This document shows positions 33,980 through 42,753 of a stretch of 64,000 nucleotides of DNA, in pieces (the stretch's first letter is position 1; each line of letters opens with the position of its first letter). Position numbers and translations under genes: made by a program. The stretch covers positions 1-64,000 of the forward strand of contig NZ_LPUX01000062.1 in assembly GCF_001651865.1 (NCBI RefSeq), written 5' to 3'. Under the pieces are notes generated by a model. That model saw nothing but the letters and a program-made list of their open reading frames with translations. It was not told the origin of the DNA and did not search any database. The stretch comes from Sinorhizobium glycinis. Its GTDB lineage: Bacteria; Pseudomonadota; Alphaproteobacteria; Rhizobiales; Rhizobiaceae.

Positions 33980-35305
33980 ATGCGGAAGATGACGAAGGCC
34001 CTGACGGGCATGTCGTCGGCGCTCTTGCTGTCGACGGCGATACCGGGAATGGCGAAGGCCGATGAATTGACGCTGTGCTGGGCAGCCTGGGATCCGGCGA
34101 ATGCGCTGGTTGAGCTCTCAAAGGATTTTACCGCAGCGACCGGCACCACGATGAAGTTCGAATTCGTGCCGTGGCCGAACTTCGCCGACCGCATCCTCAA
34201 CGAGCTCAATTCGGGCGGCAAGCTCTGCGATCTCCTGATCGGCGACAGCCAGTGGATCGGCGGTTCCGCCGAGAACGGCTACTACGTGAAGCTCAACGAT
34301 TTCTTCGACAAGGAAGGGATCAAGATGAGCGACTTCGCCGAAGCCGCGGTCAATGCCTATTCCACCTGGCCGAAAGGCACGCCGAACTATTGGGCGCTGC
34401 CGGCCATGGGCGATGCCAACGGCTGGTTCTATCGCAAGGACTGGTTCGCCAAGCCGGAATTGCAGGCCGAGTTCAAGCAGAAATATGGCCGCGACCTCGG
34501 GCCGCCGCAGACTTGGGACGAGTTGAAGCAGGTCGCCGAATTCTTCACAGGGCGCGAGATCGACGGGCAGAAGGTCTATGGCGCGGCGATCTTCACCGAG
34601 CGCGCCTCCGAGGGCATTACCATGGGCGCGACCTCGGCGCTCTATCCCTATGGCTTCAAATATCAGCAGACCGCCGGCAAATACGACATGGACGGCGCCG
34701 TCAATTCGCCCGATGCCGTCGCGGGGCTTGAGGCCTACAAGGCGCTTTACAAATGCTGCCAGCCGCCCGGCTATACAGACAGCTACATGGGCGAGGGGCT
34801 CGACGCCTTCAAATCCGGCCAGGTGGCGATGGCGATGAACTGGTTCGCCTTCTTCCCCGGCCTCTACAAGGACGAGAAGGTCGGCGGCGACAAGATCGGC
34901 TTCTTCGTCAATCCCAAGCAGAAGGTCGCCGCCTCGACACTCGGCGGGCAGGGGATGTCCGTCGTTGCCAATACCGACAACAGGGACGGCGCGCTCGCCT
35001 ATATCAAATGGTTCGCCCAGCCTGAGGTGCAGAAGAAATGGTGGGCGCTTGGCGGCTATGCCGTGCACAACGCGGTCCTGAACGATCCGTCCTTCAAGGC
35101 GAGCCAGCCCTTCGCCGCCGACTTCCTCGTGGCGATGAACCAGGTGCAGGACTTCTGGCAGGAGCCCTCCTACGCGATCCTGCTGCAGGCCATGCAAAAG
35201 CGGCTGCATGACTATGTCGTCGCCGACCAGGGCACGGCGCAAGAGGCACTCGACGCTCTCGTCAACGACTGGAAGGAAATCTTCGAGGACGAAGGCAAGC
35301 TTTAG
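33980..35305 (+). CDS. Family-1 ABC substrate-binding protein (polyol/triose operon)
   Basis: A 441-residue periplasmic binding protein with signal MRKMTKALTGMSSALLLSTA and cleavage near AKA. The mature start DELTLCWAAWDPANALVELS and the segment WALPAMGDANGWFYRKDWFA recall rhizobial glycerol/polyol-type binding proteins. GGGAGG precedes the ATG at 33980. It heads the operon to 45881. With dihydroxyacetone kinases downstream, the ligand is probably a polyol or keto-triose/tetrose such as glycerol, dihydroxyacetone or erythrulose. Confidence 0.9.
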   Translation: MRKMTKALTGMSSALLLSTAIPGMAKADELTLCWAAWDPANALVELSKDFTAATGTTMKFEFVPWPNFADRILNELNSGGKLCDLLIGDSQWIGGSAENGYYVKLNDFFDKEGIKMSDFAEAAVNAYSTWPKGTPNYWALPAMGDANGWFYRKDWFAKPELQAEFKQKYGRDLGPPQTWDELKQVAEFFTGREIDGQKVYGAAIFTERASEGITMGATSALYPYGFKYQQTAGKYDMDGAVNSPDAVAGLEAYKALYKCCQPPGYTDSYMGEGLDAFKSGQVAMAMNWFAFFPGLYKDEKVGGDKIGFFVNPKQKVAASTLGGQGMSVVANTDNRDGALAYIKWFAQPEVQKKWWALGGYAVHNAVLNDPSFKASQPFAADFLVAMNQVQDFWQEPSYAILLQAMQKRLHDYVVADQGTAQEALDALVNDWKEIFEDEGKL

Positions 35306-35387
35306 GCTCGCCCTGGAACACGGCCCGGCTGCGAAAGTCCGGGCCGTCGGCCTCGAACCATTCCTTACTCGACTTCAGGTGACGTCA

Positions 35388-36356
35388 GTGACCGATGCCC
35401 CTTCCACCATTGCCGAGCGATCCGCCGACATGCTTGCGCGCGCTACGCCATCAAAGATCGCGGTTCGGGTGCGTGGCCTTTCGGACCGCGCCATCGCCTG
35501 GCTGTTCATAACGCCCACGATCGCCTTGCTGCTGGCGATCAATATCTTTCCCCTGATCTGGGCCGTCTATCTGTCATTCACGAATTTCCGCGCCAACCGC
35601 CCCAACGCCGAAGTCGAGGGCGTCGGCTTACGCAATTACCAGCGCGTGCTGAACGATGCGGACATCTGGATCGCCATGCAGACGACGGCGCATTTCGTCT
35701 TCTGGACGATTCTCCTGCAGACGGTCATCGGCTTCGCGCTTGCCTATCTCATCGACCGCAAGTTCCGCGGCCATGCCTTCTGGACGACGGTCATCCTCAT
35801 TCCGATGATGCTGTCACCGGCGGTCGTCGGCAATTTCTGGCGGTTCCTCTACCAGCCGCAGATCGGCCTCTTCAATTATATCGTCTCGTTCTTCACGGGC
35901 ATTCCGCCGTCATCCTTCGAGATGCTCGGTTCTGTCAGTCTGGCACCGTGGGCGATCATCATCGTCGATACCTGGATGTGGACACCCTATGTCATGCTGA
36001 TCTGCCTCGCCGGCCTCAGGTCCATTCCGGACTACATTTACGAGGCCGCCGAGGTGGATCGCGCCTCCGCCTGGCGGCAATTCTGGTCGATCACCGTGCC
36101 GATGGCGTTGCCCTTCATCATGCTCGCCGTGCTCTTCCGCGGCATCGAGAATTTCAAGATGTTTGACATGGTCATGTTGCTGACGGGCGGCGGACCCGGC
36201 TCGACCACCGAGGTCGCTTCGATAACGCTGAAGCGCGAAGCCTTCGAAAGCTGGCTGACCGGGCGCTCCTCGGCCTTCGCGATCATCCTTTTCGTCGCGG
36301 TGTTCGGCCTCGCCAACATCTATGTCAAGGCGCTCAACAAGGTGAAACAGCGATGA
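35388..36356 (+). CDS. Sugar/polyol ABC transporter permease 1
   Basis: A 322-residue permease with six helices. The EAA loop is IYEAAEVDRASAWRQFWSIT and the MLLTGGGPGSTTEVASITLK segment is typical of MalF-type partners. The start is uncertain: GTG 35388 has a CAGGTGA site upstream, while ATG 35430 would shorten the protein by 14 residues. The frame extending back to 35208 overlaps the binding-protein gene and is not used. Confidence 0.88.
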   Translation: MTDAPSTIAERSADMLARATPSKIAVRVRGLSDRAIAWLFITPTIALLLAINIFPLIWAVYLSFTNFRANRPNAEVEGVGLRNYQRVLNDADIWIAMQTTAHFVFWTILLQTVIGFALAYLIDRKFRGHAFWTTVILIPMMLSPAVVGNFWRFLYQPQIGLFNYIVSFFTGIPPSSFEMLGSVSLAPWAIIIVDTWMWTPYVMLICLAGLRSIPDYIYEAAEVDRASAWRQFWSITVPMALPFIMLAVLFRGIENFKMFDMVMLLTGGGPGSTTEVASITLKREAFESWLTGRSSAFAIILFVAVFGLANIYVKALNKVKQR

Positions 36357-37306
36357 ACTCGGTCAACACCGCCCATTCCGTGGTCGAGCCGACGCCGACC
36401 GTGAAGCGCATCGCCGGCGCGATCGTCATCCTCTATGCGCTGGTGACGATGATCCCGCTCGCCTGGATCTTCCTGACGAGCATCAAGTCGCCGCCGGATT
36501 CGATCAGCTATCCGCCGAAGATCGTCTTCACGCCGACGCTCGAGGGCTTCTGCAACCTCTTCACCACGCGCACTCGACAGACGCCGGACTACATCCAGTC
36601 GCTCCCGGCCCCGGCGGGAGCCTGCGACGAGATCGCCCGCAGCCGCAACATGGTGATCGCCGGGCCGTCGAACTACTGGCCGCGCTTCGGCAATTCGCTC
36701 GTAATCGCCTTTGGCTCGACCTTCCTCGCCGTCTCGCTCGGAACGCTTGCGGCCTATGGCTTCTCGCGCTTCCGCGTGCCACTCGCCGACGATCTCCTGT
36801 TCTTCATTCTGTCGACCCGGATGATGCCGCCGATCGCGGTCGCGATCCCGATCTACCTCATGTATCGCCAGTTCGGACTTTCCGACACGGCGCTCGGGAT
36901 GATCCTGCTCTATACCGCCGTCAACGTCTCGCTCGCCGTCTGGCTTCTCAAGGGCTTCATCGACGAGATTCCCCGCGAATACGAGGAGGCGGCGATGATC
37001 GACGGCTATACCCGCCTGCAGGCCTTCTGGAAGGTCGTGCTGCCGCAAGCGACGACCGGGATTGCGGCGACCGCGATCTTCTGCCTGATCTTCGCCTGGA
37101 ACGAATATGCCTTTGCGGTGCTACTCACCTCGGGGTCGGCACAGACCGCGCCGCCCTTCATACCGACGATTATCGGCGAAGGCGGGCAGGATTGGCCGGC
37201 GGTTGCCGCCGGCACGACGATCTTCCTGGTGCCGATCCTCGTCTTCACCATCATCCTGCGCAAGCAGCTGCTGCGCGGCATCACCTTCGGAGCGGTACGC
37301 AAATGA
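36353..37306 (+). CDS. Sugar/polyol ABC transporter permease 2
   Basis: A 317-residue MalG-type permease overlapping the previous gene by ATGA. The EAA loop YEEAAMIDGYTRLQAFWKVV and the C-terminal KQLLRGITFGAVRK are clear. Residues 60-105 form an extended periplasmic loop (LFTTRTRQTPDYIQSLPAPA), as seen in glycerol-type rhizobial permeases. Confidence 0.92.
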   Translation: MNSVNTAHSVVEPTPTVKRIAGAIVILYALVTMIPLAWIFLTSIKSPPDSISYPPKIVFTPTLEGFCNLFTTRTRQTPDYIQSLPAPAGACDEIARSRNMVIAGPSNYWPRFGNSLVIAFGSTFLAVSLGTLAAYGFSRFRVPLADDLLFFILSTRMMPPIAVAIPIYLMYRQFGLSDTALGMILLYTAVNVSLAVWLLKGFIDEIPREYEEAAMIDGYTRLQAFWKVVLPQATTGIAATAIFCLIFAWNEYAFAVLLTSGSAQTAPPFIPTIIGEGGQDWPAVAAGTTIFLVPILVFTIILRKQLLRGITFGAVRK

Positions 37307-37515
37307 CGAACCCGCAAGAAATCGTCCATGCTGCTCGACAGAAGCGGCCGTTCTTCCTCAGGCGCGGCCCGATGGAAAACATCGCGACGGTGTTGATCGC
37401 CGCAGGCTTCCTGATGTTGTTCCAGCCGTTCCTCCTGGCGCTCTACACCTATTCGCTCGCCATGCTTCTCACTGGAACCGTCCTGTTCATCATCGTCTCG
37501 AAATTTCCGGAGTAA
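37303..37515 (+). CDS. Small membrane protein of the polyol ABC transporter
   Basis: A 70-residue protein with a basic cytoplasmic N-terminus and two predicted helices (NIATVLIAAGFLMLFQPFLL and LYTYSLAMLLTGTVLFIIVS). It overlaps the permease as ATGA and ends 3 nt before the first ATPase. Small membrane proteins occupy this place in rhizobial glycerol-type ABC operons, where they are thought to be accessory. The function is unknown; the conserved position implies a role in the transporter. Confidence 0.8.
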   Translation: MTNPQEIVHAARQKRPFFLRRGPMENIATVLIAAGFLMLFQPFLLALYTYSLAMLLTGTVLFIIVSKFPE

Positions 37516-37518
37516 GCG

Positions 37519-38616
37519 ATGTCCGAGATCAAGATCGTAAACCTCCGCAAGCAGTTCGGCGATTTCGTCGCCGTCGAGGATTCGAGCTTCACCGTCGAGG
37601 ACGGCGAGTTCCTGGCGCTGCTCGGTCCCTCCGGATGCGGCAAGACGACGACGCTTCGGATGATCGCCGGGCTCGAACTGCCGACCAGCGGCAAGATCCA
37701 TCTGGATGGCGAGGACGTCACCTTCAACCGCGCGAGCGCCCGCGACATCGCCTTCGTCTTCCAGCTCTTCGCCCTCTATCCGCACATGAATGTGCGCCGG
37801 AACATCGGCTTCCCGCTCCTGTCCCAGGGCGTCGCCAAGGCGGAAATCCGCGCCCGCGTCGAGGAGACCGCGAAGCTCCTGAGGATCGACCATATCCTAG
37901 ACCGCTCGGTTTCCGGCCTCGCCGGCGGCGACCGCCAGCGTGTTGCGCTCGGCCGCGCGATCATCCGGCGGCCCAAATGTTTCCTGATGGACGAGCCGCT
38001 CGGCACGCTCGACGCTGAATTCCGCGAGGTGATGGTCCATGAGCTGCGCGAGCTTCACAATCGCGTTCATGCGACGACCGTCTACGTGACCCATGACCAG
38101 CATGAAGCGATGGCGATGGCCGACAAGATCGCGGTTATGAACCACGGCGTGATCGAACAGTTCGGCACGCCGCAGGAAGTCTACAATCGTCCGGCCTCGA
38201 TGTATGTCGCCGATTTCATCGGCTCGCCGCCGATGAACTTCATGCGTTTCCATTCGGGGCTCAAGAGAGGGACGCGAACGATCGTCCTCGACGGTGTCGA
38301 AGTCGCCGTGCCGGAGGTGGGGGAGGACGTGGCGCCGGGCGAAATGGCGCTCGGCGTTCGTCCAGAACATATCCGCTTCAGCGATAGGTCCTCCATCCGC
38401 GGCGCCGTCTATGGCAGCGAATATCTCGGCACCAACCAGATCGTCGCGGTCGAGACCGCTGTCGGCATCGTCAAGGCGCGCGTTTCGGCCGATCGCAGCT
38501 TCAGGCTCGGCGAAGCCGTCGGCCTTGAATTCAATCCGGCCAAGCTCGCCGTCTTCGATTGTGTCTCCGGCAGGGCGATCGCCTCCTCTCTTTACGCGGA
38601 GGCGCGCCATGGCTGA
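37519..38616 (+). CDS. Polyol ABC transporter ATPase 1 with atypical signature
   Basis: A 365-residue MalK-family ATPase with Walker A GPSGCGKTT, Walker B CFLMDEPLGTLDAEFRE and switch YVTHDQHEAMAMAD, plus a C-terminal TOBE domain (GVRPEHIRF). The ABC signature reads LAGGDRQRVALGRA in place of LSGGQQQR, so one composite ATP site may be weak. It overlaps the second ATPase by 8 nt. The paired ATPases probably act as a heterodimer. Confidence 0.92.
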   Translation: MSEIKIVNLRKQFGDFVAVEDSSFTVEDGEFLALLGPSGCGKTTTLRMIAGLELPTSGKIHLDGEDVTFNRASARDIAFVFQLFALYPHMNVRRNIGFPLLSQGVAKAEIRARVEETAKLLRIDHILDRSVSGLAGGDRQRVALGRAIIRRPKCFLMDEPLGTLDAEFREVMVHELRELHNRVHATTVYVTHDQHEAMAMADKIAVMNHGVIEQFGTPQEVYNRPASMYVADFIGSPPMNFMRFHSGLKRGTRTIVLDGVEVAVPEVGEDVAPGEMALGVRPEHIRFSDRSSIRGAVYGSEYLGTNQIVAVETAVGIVKARVSADRSFRLGEAVGLEFNPAKLAVFDCVSGRAIASSLYAEARHG

Positions 38617-39616
38617 GGTCGTTCTTCAGGGTATCGGCAAGACCTTCGGCGACACGGTTGCGGTCGACGATCTCTCGCTGATCGTCAGGGATGGGGAATT
38701 CGTGGTCCTCCTCGGACCGACGGGTGCCGGCAAGACGACGACCCTGCGTTTGGTCGCCGGTCTCGAAATACCGGATCGTGGCCGGGTGACCATCGCCGGC
38801 CGCGACGTCGGACGGCAATCGCCGGCCGAGCGGGACGTGGCCTTCGTCTTCCAGCAATATTCGCTCTATCCGCATCTAAGCGTCTACGACAATCTCGCCT
38901 TTCCGCTACGCTCGCCGGCACGCCGCCTCGGTGCCGAGGAGATCGACCGCCGCGTGCGCGAGGTGGCGCGCATGGTTCGGATCGAGCACAAGCTGCAGAA
39001 CCGCTCGACTCGGCTTTCGGGCGGTGAGATGCAGCGCGTCGCGATCGGCCGTGCGCTGGTGCGCCGCCCGGCGATCTATCTCATGGACGAACCGCTGTCT
39101 TCACTCGACGCGAAGCTCAGGGCGGAGCTTCGGCTGGAACTGAAGCGGATCCAAAAGGAGCTGGGCTCGACGCTGCTCTACGTGACCCACGACCAAGTGG
39201 AGGCGATGACGATGTCCGATCGCATCGGCATCCTGTCCGAGGGGCGGCTGGTGCAGGTCGGCACGCCGCGCGAGATCTATGCAGACCCGGCCAATCTGCA
39301 TGTCGCGGCGCGCCTCGGACAACCGCACATAAACCTGCTGCCGATCGATCTCCTTCCTGGCGCTGCGGCGCCCTCCGGCGCCCGCACGATCGGTGCGCGA
39401 ACCGAACACCTGGACATCGCCACACACGCTCAGGGCAATGCGGAGGTGGACTGGATCGAGCACCTCGGCGACCAGAATCACCTGCACATCCGAGTGAAGG
39501 AGCACAAGCTCGTGACGCTTGCCGATCCCTATCTCTCCATCAGACCGGGTGACCGGATCAACCTCACGCTGAGACAGCCCCTTTATTTCGGGTCGGACGG
39601 CGAACGGCTGCGCTGA
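38609..39616 (+). CDS. Polyol ABC transporter ATPase 2
   Basis: A 335-residue MalK-family ATPase. Walker A GPTGAGKTT, signature LSGGEMQRVAIGRAL, Walker B IYLMDEPLSSLDAKLR and switch YVTHDQVEAMTMSD are canonical. The C-terminal domain is shorter than in MalK. The ATG at 38609 is chosen; the frame reaching back to 38294 is a shadow of ATPase 1. Two unlike ATPases in one importer are typical of the glycerol-type rhizobial transporters. Confidence 0.93.
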   Translation: MAEVVLQGIGKTFGDTVAVDDLSLIVRDGEFVVLLGPTGAGKTTTLRLVAGLEIPDRGRVTIAGRDVGRQSPAERDVAFVFQQYSLYPHLSVYDNLAFPLRSPARRLGAEEIDRRVREVARMVRIEHKLQNRSTRLSGGEMQRVAIGRALVRRPAIYLMDEPLSSLDAKLRAELRLELKRIQKELGSTLLYVTHDQVEAMTMSDRIGILSEGRLVQVGTPREIYADPANLHVAARLGQPHINLLPIDLLPGAAAPSGARTIGARTEHLDIATHAQGNAEVDWIEHLGDQNHLHIRVKEHKLVTLADPYLSIRPGDRINLTLRQPLYFGSDGERLR

Positions 39617-39635
39617 TGCTAACGTGTCGGCCAAA

Positions 39636-39655
39636 AGCGTGCAGCGGTTTTGGGC
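39636..39655 (+). repeat. Short RIME-like fragment
   Basis: GTGCAGCGGTTTTGGG and its flank match part of the repeat near 856-875. It sits between the ABC transporter and dha kinase genes. Probably a worn fragment of the same repeat family. Confidence 0.35.
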
Positions 39656-39687
39656 AATGAAGCGCGACCAATCGACAAGGTAATTGG

Positions 39688-41331
39688 ATGAACACGATGA
39701 AGCACTTTTTCAACCGCAGGGAAAACATCGTCACCGAAGCGCTGGATGGCTTGCTGCAAACGGCGCCGGCCGGAAACCTCGCGCGCCTCGACACCTATCC
39801 CGACATCAAGGTGGTCCTGCGCGGCGACTGGGACAAGGCGAAGGTCGCGGTCATTTCGGGCGGCGGCGCTGGCCATGAGCCTTCGCATGCGGGCTTTGTC
39901 GGAAAAGGCATGTTGACTGCGGCGGTTTCCGGCGAGATCTTCGCCTCGCCGAGCGTCGATGCGGTGCTGACTGCGATCCGCGCGGTGACCGGGCCAAAGG
40001 GCTGCCTGCTGATTGTCAAGAACTACACGGGCGATCGCCTCAACTTCGGGCTCGCGGCAGAGAAGGCGCGCGTCGAAGGCTTTCGCGTCGAGATGGTGAT
40101 CGTTGCCGATGACATCGCGCTCCCGGACATCGCCCAACCGCGCGGTGTCGCCGGAACGCTGTTCGTCCACAAGATTGCCGGACACCTAGCCGAGCAGGAT
40201 GCAGATCTCGAGACCGTTGCCGCCGCCGCTCACTCGGCCACACGCGACATCGTTTCGCTCGGTGTGTCGCTCTCCTCCTGCTCCATTCCCGGCCAGGCCC
40301 ATGCGGAGCGGCTCGAGGCGGACGAGGGGGAACTGGGGCTCGGCATTCACGGCGAACCCGGTGCCGAACGGATTGCCCTGCAGGAGGCACGCAGCATTGT
40401 TGCCACCATGTCCGAGCGGCTTTCCCGAGCTTTGCCGGGAGACGGCCACTATGCGCTTCTCATCAATAATCTCGGTGCCGTGCCGCCGATCGAGATGGGA
40501 CTGATCGCCCACACTGTCCTTTCCTCCTTACTCGCCAAGCGTGTGACGCTGACGATAGGCCCGGCGCCGATGATGACGGCGCTGAACATGAACGGTTTTT
40601 CGCTCTCCCTGATCCGGCTTGATGATGAGCGTAAGGCAGCATTGACATCGCCGGTCGGTTCGCATGCCTGGATACCCGCCGTCGAGCGACATGGTGTCAC
40701 CGTTCTGCCGGCGATTGCCGTGCCCGCCAGTGAGTCCGTGGCGGCCAGCCATGATCCGGCCGCCGATCGGCTGATCGCGGCGATCTGCGATCATCTGCTC
40801 TCGCTCGAGGCGGAGCTCAACCACCTCGACGGCCGGGCCGGTGATGGCGATACCGGCTCTACCGTGGCGACCGGTTCACGCAGCGTTCTGGCGCAGATCG
40901 AAAGGCTGCCGCTGAAGAATATCGCCGCGACGCTCTCGTCGATCGGCAGCATTCTCAGCACAAGCATGGGCGGCTCAAGCGGCGTGCTTCTGTCGATCTT
41001 CTTCACCGGTGCCGCCAAGGCCTATTCGGACACGAAAGACATGGCGGGCGCGCTCTTGGCGGGACTCGAACGGATGACCTTCTACGGCGGGGCGGGCGTC
41101 GGTGATCGCACGATGGTGGATGCTCTGGACCCGGCGCTGCGCGCCCTCAAGGCCGGCGGTCTTGCCGCGGCGGCTTCCGCAGCGCGGGCCGGCGCCGACG
41201 CGACACGGACAATGAAGAAGGCGAATGCGGGGCGAGCCTCCTATGTGGGAGAGCGGGACCTCGACGGCGTGCCGGATCCGGGAGCGATGGCGGTGGCCGC
41301 CGTCTTCGAAGTCGCAGCAGGGCTTCGTTAG
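39688..41331 (+). CDS. ATP-dependent dihydroxyacetone kinase-type protein (DhaK-DhaL fusion)
   Basis: A 547-residue kinase of the single-chain type. The DhaK part has SGGGAGHEPSHAGFVGKGML near residue 57 and the substrate-binding His221 in LGLGIHGEPG. The C-terminal DhaL part (from about 355) has the Mg/ATP motif GRAGDGDTGSTVATG and GGSSGVLLSIFF. Such fusions use ATP to phosphorylate dihydroxyacetone or four-carbon ketoses. AAGG lies 7 nt before the ATG. It precedes a complete PTS-type set, so the operon encodes two kinase systems. Erythrulose or a related tetrulose is a fair alternative substrate. Confidence 0.9.
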   Translation: MNTMKHFFNRRENIVTEALDGLLQTAPAGNLARLDTYPDIKVVLRGDWDKAKVAVISGGGAGHEPSHAGFVGKGMLTAAVSGEIFASPSVDAVLTAIRAVTGPKGCLLIVKNYTGDRLNFGLAAEKARVEGFRVEMVIVADDIALPDIAQPRGVAGTLFVHKIAGHLAEQDADLETVAAAAHSATRDIVSLGVSLSSCSIPGQAHAERLEADEGELGLGIHGEPGAERIALQEARSIVATMSERLSRALPGDGHYALLINNLGAVPPIEMGLIAHTVLSSLLAKRVTLTIGPAPMMTALNMNGFSLSLIRLDDERKAALTSPVGSHAWIPAVERHGVTVLPAIAVPASESVAASHDPAADRLIAAICDHLLSLEAELNHLDGRAGDGDTGSTVATGSRSVLAQIERLPLKNIAATLSSIGSILSTSMGGSSGVLLSIFFTGAAKAYSDTKDMAGALLAGLERMTFYGGAGVGDRTMVDALDPALRALKAGGLAAAASAARAGADATRTMKKANAGRASYVGERDLDGVPDPGAMAVAAVFEVAAGLR

Positions 41332-41399
41332 GCAAATGCTCTGACGGTAGCCACCGATCGCGAGTATGATCGAGCGAGGGTTGGTAAAAGGTGTTGACC

Positions 41400-42014
41400 G
41401 TGCTGGCAAATGCAGCGCTCATCGGCGGGTTGATCGAAGCCTGTCGCGAGGTGATTGCCGCCAATGCCGATCATCTGTCGGAACTCGACAGGGCGATCGG
41501 CGACGGAGACCACGGCACCAACATGCGTCGCGGCTTGGAGGCGGTCTATGCCGACCGAAGCCGGCTCGTGCAGCTTCCCTTGCCGAAGGCACTGGAGGAG
41601 ACGGGCCTCACGCTCGTCATGAGCGTCGGCGGCGCGGCCGGTCCGCTCTATGGGACGCTGCTGATCGAGATCGGCCGTCGGTTGGTCGGTGCGAACGGAG
41701 AGATCGACCTTGCACGCGCGCTTGAGCATGCCATCGATGCCGTCGCCCGTCGTGGGCGGGCAGGCCCCGGCGACAAGACGCTGCTCGACGTGCTTTACCC
41801 GGTGCATGCCGAAGTGGTAAGGCGCGCGGGATTGGCCGGCATCTCCCAGCAAGCGGAACGGGCGGCAAGCCTGACTTTCGGCATGAGGGCGATGCGCGGG
41901 CGCGCCGCCTTTCTCGGCGACCGGTCGGTCGGACATGTCGATCCGGGCGCGAAGAGTTGTGCGCTGCTGACGGCGGCGATCTGTCGTTTCTTGGAGGAGC
42001 AATGTCCGGCATGA
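41400..42014 (+). CDS. dhaL: Dihydroxyacetone kinase subunit DhaL
   Basis: A 204-residue DhaL, the ADP-binding subunit of PTS-type dihydroxyacetone kinase. The ADP/Mg motif is AIGDGDHGTNMRRG (residues 32-45), followed by VMSVGGAAGPLYGTLL. The GTG at 41400 is chosen because AAAAGG stands 8 nt before it; a GTG at 41391 is the alternative. It overlaps dhaM by 13 nt. It accepts phosphate from DhaM and passes it to the DhaK-bound ketose. Confidence 0.9.
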   Translation: MLANAALIGGLIEACREVIAANADHLSELDRAIGDGDHGTNMRRGLEAVYADRSRLVQLPLPKALEETGLTLVMSVGGAAGPLYGTLLIEIGRRLVGANGEIDLARALEHAIDAVARRGRAGPGDKTLLDVLYPVHAEVVRRAGLAGISQQAERAASLTFGMRAMRGRAAFLGDRSVGHVDPGAKSCALLTAAICRFLEEQCPA

Positions 42015-42409
42015 ACCCGAAATCCGCAAATGTCGGCATCGTCATTGTCTCGCATTCTCCGCTCGTCGCCGAGGGGGCTGCCGACATGGTGCGCCAGATG
42101 GTCGGCGATTGCGTGCCGCTCGCCTGGTCGGGCGGCAATGCGGAAGGTGGGCTCGGCACGCATGCGGCCGGCATATTGGCCGCGATCGAACGAGCCTGGT
42201 CGGATGCGGGGGTCGCCGTCTTCGTCGATCTGGGCGGGGCGGAGACCAACAGCGAGATGGCGATAGAGATGCTCGGAGAGCCGCGCTCCGGCAGGGTGAT
42301 CATCTGCGACGCGCCACTCGTCGAGGGGGCGGTGATGGCTGCCGCCGAAGCATCGGGCGGAGCGGCTCTCGCCCGCGTCGTGGCGACCGCGGAGGAACTG
42401 TCGCCGTGA
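42002..42409 (+). CDS. dhaM: PTS-dependent phosphotransferase subunit DhaM
   Basis: A 135-residue mannose-family EIIA domain. Phospho-acceptor His18 lies in VIVSHSPLVAEGAADM. Only the EIIA-like domain is present, whereas the E. coli DhaM carries HPr and EI-like domains in one chain; here those are separate downstream genes. GGAGG precedes the ATG at 42002. It passes phosphate from HPr to the ADP in DhaL. Confidence 0.9.
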   Translation: MSGMNPKSANVGIVIVSHSPLVAEGAADMVRQMVGDCVPLAWSGGNAEGGLGTHAAGILAAIERAWSDAGVAVFVDLGGAETNSEMAIEMLGEPRSGRVIICDAPLVEGAVMAAAEASGGAALARVVATAEELSP

Positions 42410-42753
42410 TGGACAACAGGCCGCGACGGGAAGGGCCGGAGGCAGTCGACGTGCACGGTTACTGCCAGGCGGAGATCGAGGTGACGCACGGCTTCGGGCT
42501 GCATGCTCGTCCCTCGGTCATCTTCACGCGGCTCGCGAAGTCGTTTCCCTGCACGATCGAGATCGAGGTGAACGACAGCCACGTTTGGCTGAACGGCAAG
42601 AGCATCGTCAAGATCATGGGAGCCAGGATACGAAGGGGCTCGATCCTGAAAATCCGAGCCCGAGGCTTGCGCGCCGCAGAAGCGATCCATGCCCTCAAGG
42701 CGCTCGTCGAGCGCGACTTCGATGAAGAAAAGAAGCATGGCCGAAACGCTTGA
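42409..42753 (+). CDS. HPr-family phosphocarrier protein
   Basis: A 114-residue HPr with a 20-residue N-terminal extension. The phosphorylation site is His32 in FGLHARPSVIF, and the NGKSIVKIMGARIRRG segment covers the regulatory serine region. It starts within the dhaM stop (TGATG) and overlaps the Enzyme I gene by 17 nt. Given the dha neighbours, it is dedicated to DhaM phosphorylation rather than the nitrogen PTS. Confidence 0.92.
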   Translation: MDNRPRREGPEAVDVHGYCQAEIEVTHGFGLHARPSVIFTRLAKSFPCTIEIEVNDSHVWLNGKSIVKIMGARIRRGSILKIRARGLRAAEAIHALKALVERDFDEEKKHGRNA

